24,938 nucleotides of DNA from the NCBI GenBank assembly GCA_965662355.1, contig CBFIHP010000037.1, positions 1-24,938 on the forward strand, read 5' to 3'. Both the position numbers and the translations under genes were made by a program. This stretch comes from GCA-2683825 sp965662355 (lineage in GTDB: Bacteria > Planctomycetota > UBA1135 > GCA-002686595). The notes under the pieces are model-generated. The model saw nothing but the letters and a program-made list of their open reading frames with translations, was not told the DNA's origin and searched no databases. Shown here one piece after another: positions 23,090-24,938 of the stretch (its first letter is position 1; every line of letters starts with the position of its first letter).

Positions 23090-23413
23090 ATGAATCTTGA
23101 ATGGCTTCGCGTTGTTGTGACAAGCGTCTTGCTTGCGTTTCTTTCAATCGTGGGCACCGGATGTGCCAATGGCGTGGGCGAGAAGCCAGCGCCCTCGATC
23201 GCCTCGGACACCACGGACTCGGAGTTGCTCGGCAACTCTTCCGACATGCAGCACCACTCCGGCCTGAGCCAGATCAACACCGAGACGGTGTCGGACCTGG
23301 GGCTCGCCTGGGCGAGGGATCGGCCACTTAGGATGAGCTCGACTCGTCTGGAGCGGCTGCACGGCGCGGCTCTGACCCGCTATTTCTCTTCCGCTTTGGC
23401 CGCGTTCTCGTAG
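23090..23413 (+). pseudogene. Truncated N-terminus of a PQQ-dependent dehydrogenase
   Basis: The frame starts MNLEWLRVVVTSVLLAFLSI, an export signal, and continues ELLGNSSDMQHHSGLSQINT to DLGLAWA, the first strand of the quinoprotein propeller. It is nearly the same as the start of the gene at 24183. After codon 75 similarity stops and about 30 unrelated codons run to TAG 23413, over the tail of the convergent cupin gene. No propeller blades or PQQ contacts remain. The DNA shared with the intact gene is almost unchanged, so the break is recent. Confidence 0.85.
23211..23315 (+). repeat. 105-bp direct duplication, copy A
   Basis: Matches 24313-24417 with two substitutions seen by eye. It encodes the ELLGNSSDMQHHSGLSQINT region of the truncated PQQ gene. 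Confidence 0.88.
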
Positions 23414-23961
23414 GACTCCCTGTCGACGACGATGAGCTCGCGGTAGTTCCCGAGCATCTGCCAGGTACCCGTGAAGCCCTTCGGAACCATCAGCGAGTCT
23501 CCCGCAACGAACTCCTGCACCTTGCCATTCGCGTCCGTCAGGATCAACTTGCCGTTCAGCACCAGCACGTACTCATCGACGGGGAAGGGCTTGGTGATGG
23601 CGAACGTGGCCGGATCATCTTCGTAGACTTCCACCATCAGCTCTTTGCCCCAAAAGAGAGAGTCTCCGCGCGGTCGGTGATTTCCTTCGAGAATGTCCTC
23701 GGGAGCGATGAAGGGCTCTCCGGCCGAGAGGCCGACGCCGGCGAGTTTGTCGGGATTCATCTTCACGGGGGAGGGCGCCGTCTGGGCCTTGACCTCTTCC
23801 TTTGCACTTCCTCCAGTGTCTTCCGCCGCAGCGGGCCCAGAAACCAAGAGGACCGTGCACAGCGCGAGTCCCATGCATCCGATTCGTCCAATCCGCCGGA
23901 TGAAGGAGTCCTCTTTCGCCAGGTGGAGAGTTGCGGGTGTGTCAAAGCTCATGATAGCCAT
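23380..23961 (-). CDS. Secreted cupin-domain protein
   Basis: A 193-residue protein with a signal peptide (FIRRIGRIGCMGLALCTVLL then VSGPAAAED), likely cleaved by signal peptidase I after AAA. The cupin core has ATFAITKPFPVDEYVLVLNG and GDSLMVPKGFTGTWQMLGNY. The pattern VPKG-x-TGTW and YRELIV-x-D is shared with the lipoprotein cupin at 14961, so the two are paralogues with different export modes. ATG 23961 (MAIMSFDTP) has GAGGAACGAGCA upstream; an earlier in-frame ATG lacks such a site. It is enclosed between the truncated and intact PQQ dehydrogenase genes, on the opposite strand. A periplasmic partner role for the PQQ enzyme is conceivable but only by position. Confidence 0.82.
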   Translation of the reverse strand: MAIMSFDTPATLHLAKEDSFIRRIGRIGCMGLALCTVLLVSGPAAAEDTGGSAKEEVKAQTAPSPVKMNPDKLAGVGLSAGEPFIAPEDILEGNHRPRGDSLFWGKELMVEVYEDDPATFAITKPFPVDEYVLVLNGKLILTDANGKVQEFVAGDSLMVPKGFTGTWQMLGNYRELIVVDRESYENAAKAEEK

Positions 23962-24089
23962 TGCTCGTTCCTCATTCGGTTGGGCAGGTCGCATCGGCTG
24001 GGTCTGTTGTCCGAAAGCGCCAGCACGAGCGCTTTCGGGAGGAATCTCATCGGCACGGATTGCGCTGACGCCTGCGACTGCCGTTCAAT

Positions 24090-24110
24090 TTGTACGATAG
24101 AGATGTACAA
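24090..24110. promoter_or_regulatory. Inverted repeat TTGTAC-n9-GTACAA in a divergent gap
   Basis: TTGTACGATAGAGATGTACAA stands between the cupin (minus) and PQQ dehydrogenase (plus) genes in an AT-rich stretch. The left half shares GTACGATA with the MarR operators, but spacing differs, so it may bind another regulator. Confidence 0.5.
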
Positions 24111-24182
24111 TATAGATGATTTGGCAAAGTCCGCATCCGGCCTCAGCGAGTCGGTCCGTGGGGAAATTGAATGGGAGTAGCA

Positions 24183-24938
24183 ATGAATCTCGAATGGCTT
24201 CGGGGAGTCATGATTGGCGTCCTGCTGGTACTTCTTGCAATCGTGGGCACCGGATATGCGATTGATGCGGGCGAAGAGCAGGCGCCCTCGCCGAGGATGA
24301 GCGATGCGAAGTCCACGGACTGGGAGTTGCTCGGCAACTCTTCCGACATGCAGCACCACTCCGGCCTGAGCCAGATCAACACCGAGACGGTGTCGGACCT
24401 GGGACTCGCCTGGGCGATCGATCTCCCTACCCGGGATGGGCTCATTGGCAATCCTCTCATCAAGAATGGACGAATCTTCCAGAGCGGATCGCAGAGCCAG
24501 GTCTTCGCGAACGATCTGAAGACGGGGAAGCTGCTCTGGACGTATGAGCCTCTCGCCGATAGGCCCCCGAGCTCGTTCCTCGAGACCTGGCTCCGGAGCC
24601 TGAATCGGGGGCTCGCGCTCTACGAGGACCTCGTCATCGTCGGAGCATCGGACTGTCGGCTCGTCGCGATCGATCAGGCGACCGGGGCCAAGCGATGGGA
24701 GGCTGAAACCTGCGATGGCAAGCGGAACTACATGATTACCGGTGCGCCTCGCGTTGGGGGAGACAAGATCTTCATCGGTAACTCCTGCGGTGATATGGGC
24801 CTCAATCGCGGTCATGTGGATGCCGTGGATGCGAAGACGGGGAAACACCTGTGGCGCTTCTACACGGTTCCGGGCGACCCGAGCCAACCTCAGGACAGTG
24901 AGCTGTACGAGATGGCGGTGAAGACCTGGGGCGAAGGG
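24183..24938 (+). CDS. PQQ-dependent dehydrogenase, C-terminus cut by window edge
   Basis: Open for 252 codons to the right edge. The N-terminal export signal is MNLEWLRGVMIGVLLVLLAI. ELLGNSSDMQHHSGLSQINT is the usual start of quinoprotein alcohol dehydrogenases, and propeller repeats with tryptophan-docking signatures follow (AND-LKTGKLLWTYEP, AIDQATGAKRWEAE, AVDAKTGKHLWRFYTVPGDP). It would oxidise an alcohol in the periplasm with PQQ. The vicinal Cys-Cys before NRG in typical methanol/ethanol enzymes is missing: the sequence is FLETWLRSLNRGLALYED. GGGAGTAGCA precedes ATG 24183. A truncated copy of its first 75 codons is at 23090. Length and heme domain cannot be judged here. Confidence 0.9.
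   Translation, partial: MNLEWLRGVMIGVLLVLLAIVGTGYAIDAGEEQAPSPRMSDAKSTDWELLGNSSDMQHHSGLSQINTETVSDLGLAWAIDLPTRDGLIGNPLIKNGRIFQSGSQSQVFANDLKTGKLLWTYEPLADRPPSSFLETWLRSLNRGLALYEDLVIVGASDCRLVAIDQATGAKRWEAETCDGKRNYMITGAPRVGGDKIFIGNSCGDMGLNRGHVDAVDAKTGKHLWRFYTVPGDPSQPQDSELYEMAVKTWGEG
24313..24417 (+). repeat. 105-bp direct duplication, copy B
   Basis: Partner of 23211-23315, lying within the intact PQQ dehydrogenase gene. Outside this stretch the two genes differ more, especially in the signal peptide region. Confidence 0.88.

Noticed and set aside
1..24938. tRNA, rRNA, CRISPR array, phage or defence genes
   Set aside because: None seen: no spaced identical repeats, no cloverleaf or rRNA-like stretch, and all intact genes have metabolic or regulatory families.

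Overview
This is a high-GC bacterial window dense with catabolic enzymes. It has frequent TTG/GTG starts, good AGGAG-type ribosome sites, ATGA start/stop overlaps and no RNA genes. A lipoprotein, a Tat-exported flavoprotein and a PQQ enzyme point to a Gram-negative environmental bacterium. The family mix (F420-type luciferase-like oxidoreductase, CaiB/BaiF, ACMSD-like amidohydrolases, DUF35/lipid-transfer thiolase, CYP plus ferredoxin) recalls metabolically versatile Myxococcota/Binatota-like lineages, but the window cannot settle the taxon.

Layout. 1-5793, minus strand: SDR, acyl-CoA/aryl-CoA ligase, then an operator followed by a 47-codon gene remnant, cytochrome P450, [3Fe-4S]-type ferredoxin, CaiB/BaiF CoA-transferase and an amidohydrolase running off the left edge. 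6140-7743, minus strand: a DUF35 Zn-ribbon/OB protein and a Cys-less thiolase-fold partner (Ltp2-like aldolase pair). 7843-10053: a repeat-bounded segment with a 5'-truncated P450 and a zinc alcohol dehydrogenase, then a phytanoyl-CoA dioxygenase-like gene. 10291-14835: a MarR regulator (minus) and, on plus, LLM oxidoreductase, isochorismatase-fold protein and a Tat-exported spermidine-dehydrogenase-like flavoprotein. 14961-17808: cupin lipoprotein and VOC protein (minus) divergent from a second MarR plus an amidohydrolase. 17890-22250: SDR, aldehyde dehydrogenase, crotonase and SDR. 22503-24938: a membrane-anchored DUF2255-like protein, a truncated PQQ-dehydrogenase N-terminus, a second exported cupin, and an intact but edge-truncated PQQ dehydrogenase.

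The enzymes are what would be needed to activate a carboxylic acid as a CoA ester, hydroxylate it (P450/ferredoxin, PhyH), oxidise alcohols and aldehydes (SDRs, ADH, ALDH, PQQ enzyme), hydrate it (crotonase) and cleave a side chain by retro-aldol (DUF35/thiolase). The substrate is not determined; a steroid-, terpenoid- or other alicyclic/aromatic acid is an inference.

The two strongest signals are not genes. First, a 14-bp operator, GTAyGATAyCrTAC, occurs at four places, each in front of a transcription unit, two of them next to near-identical MarR genes; this looks like one regulon stitching the island together. Second, an approximately 86-bp dispersed repeat occurs four times, in two direct-repeat pairs that each bracket a gene cassette. 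Around these lie up to ten gene fragments (SDR, P450, DUF35, amidohydrolase, serine hydrolase, phosphotransferase, PQQ dehydrogenase and others), so the island appears to have been repeatedly cut and rejoined.
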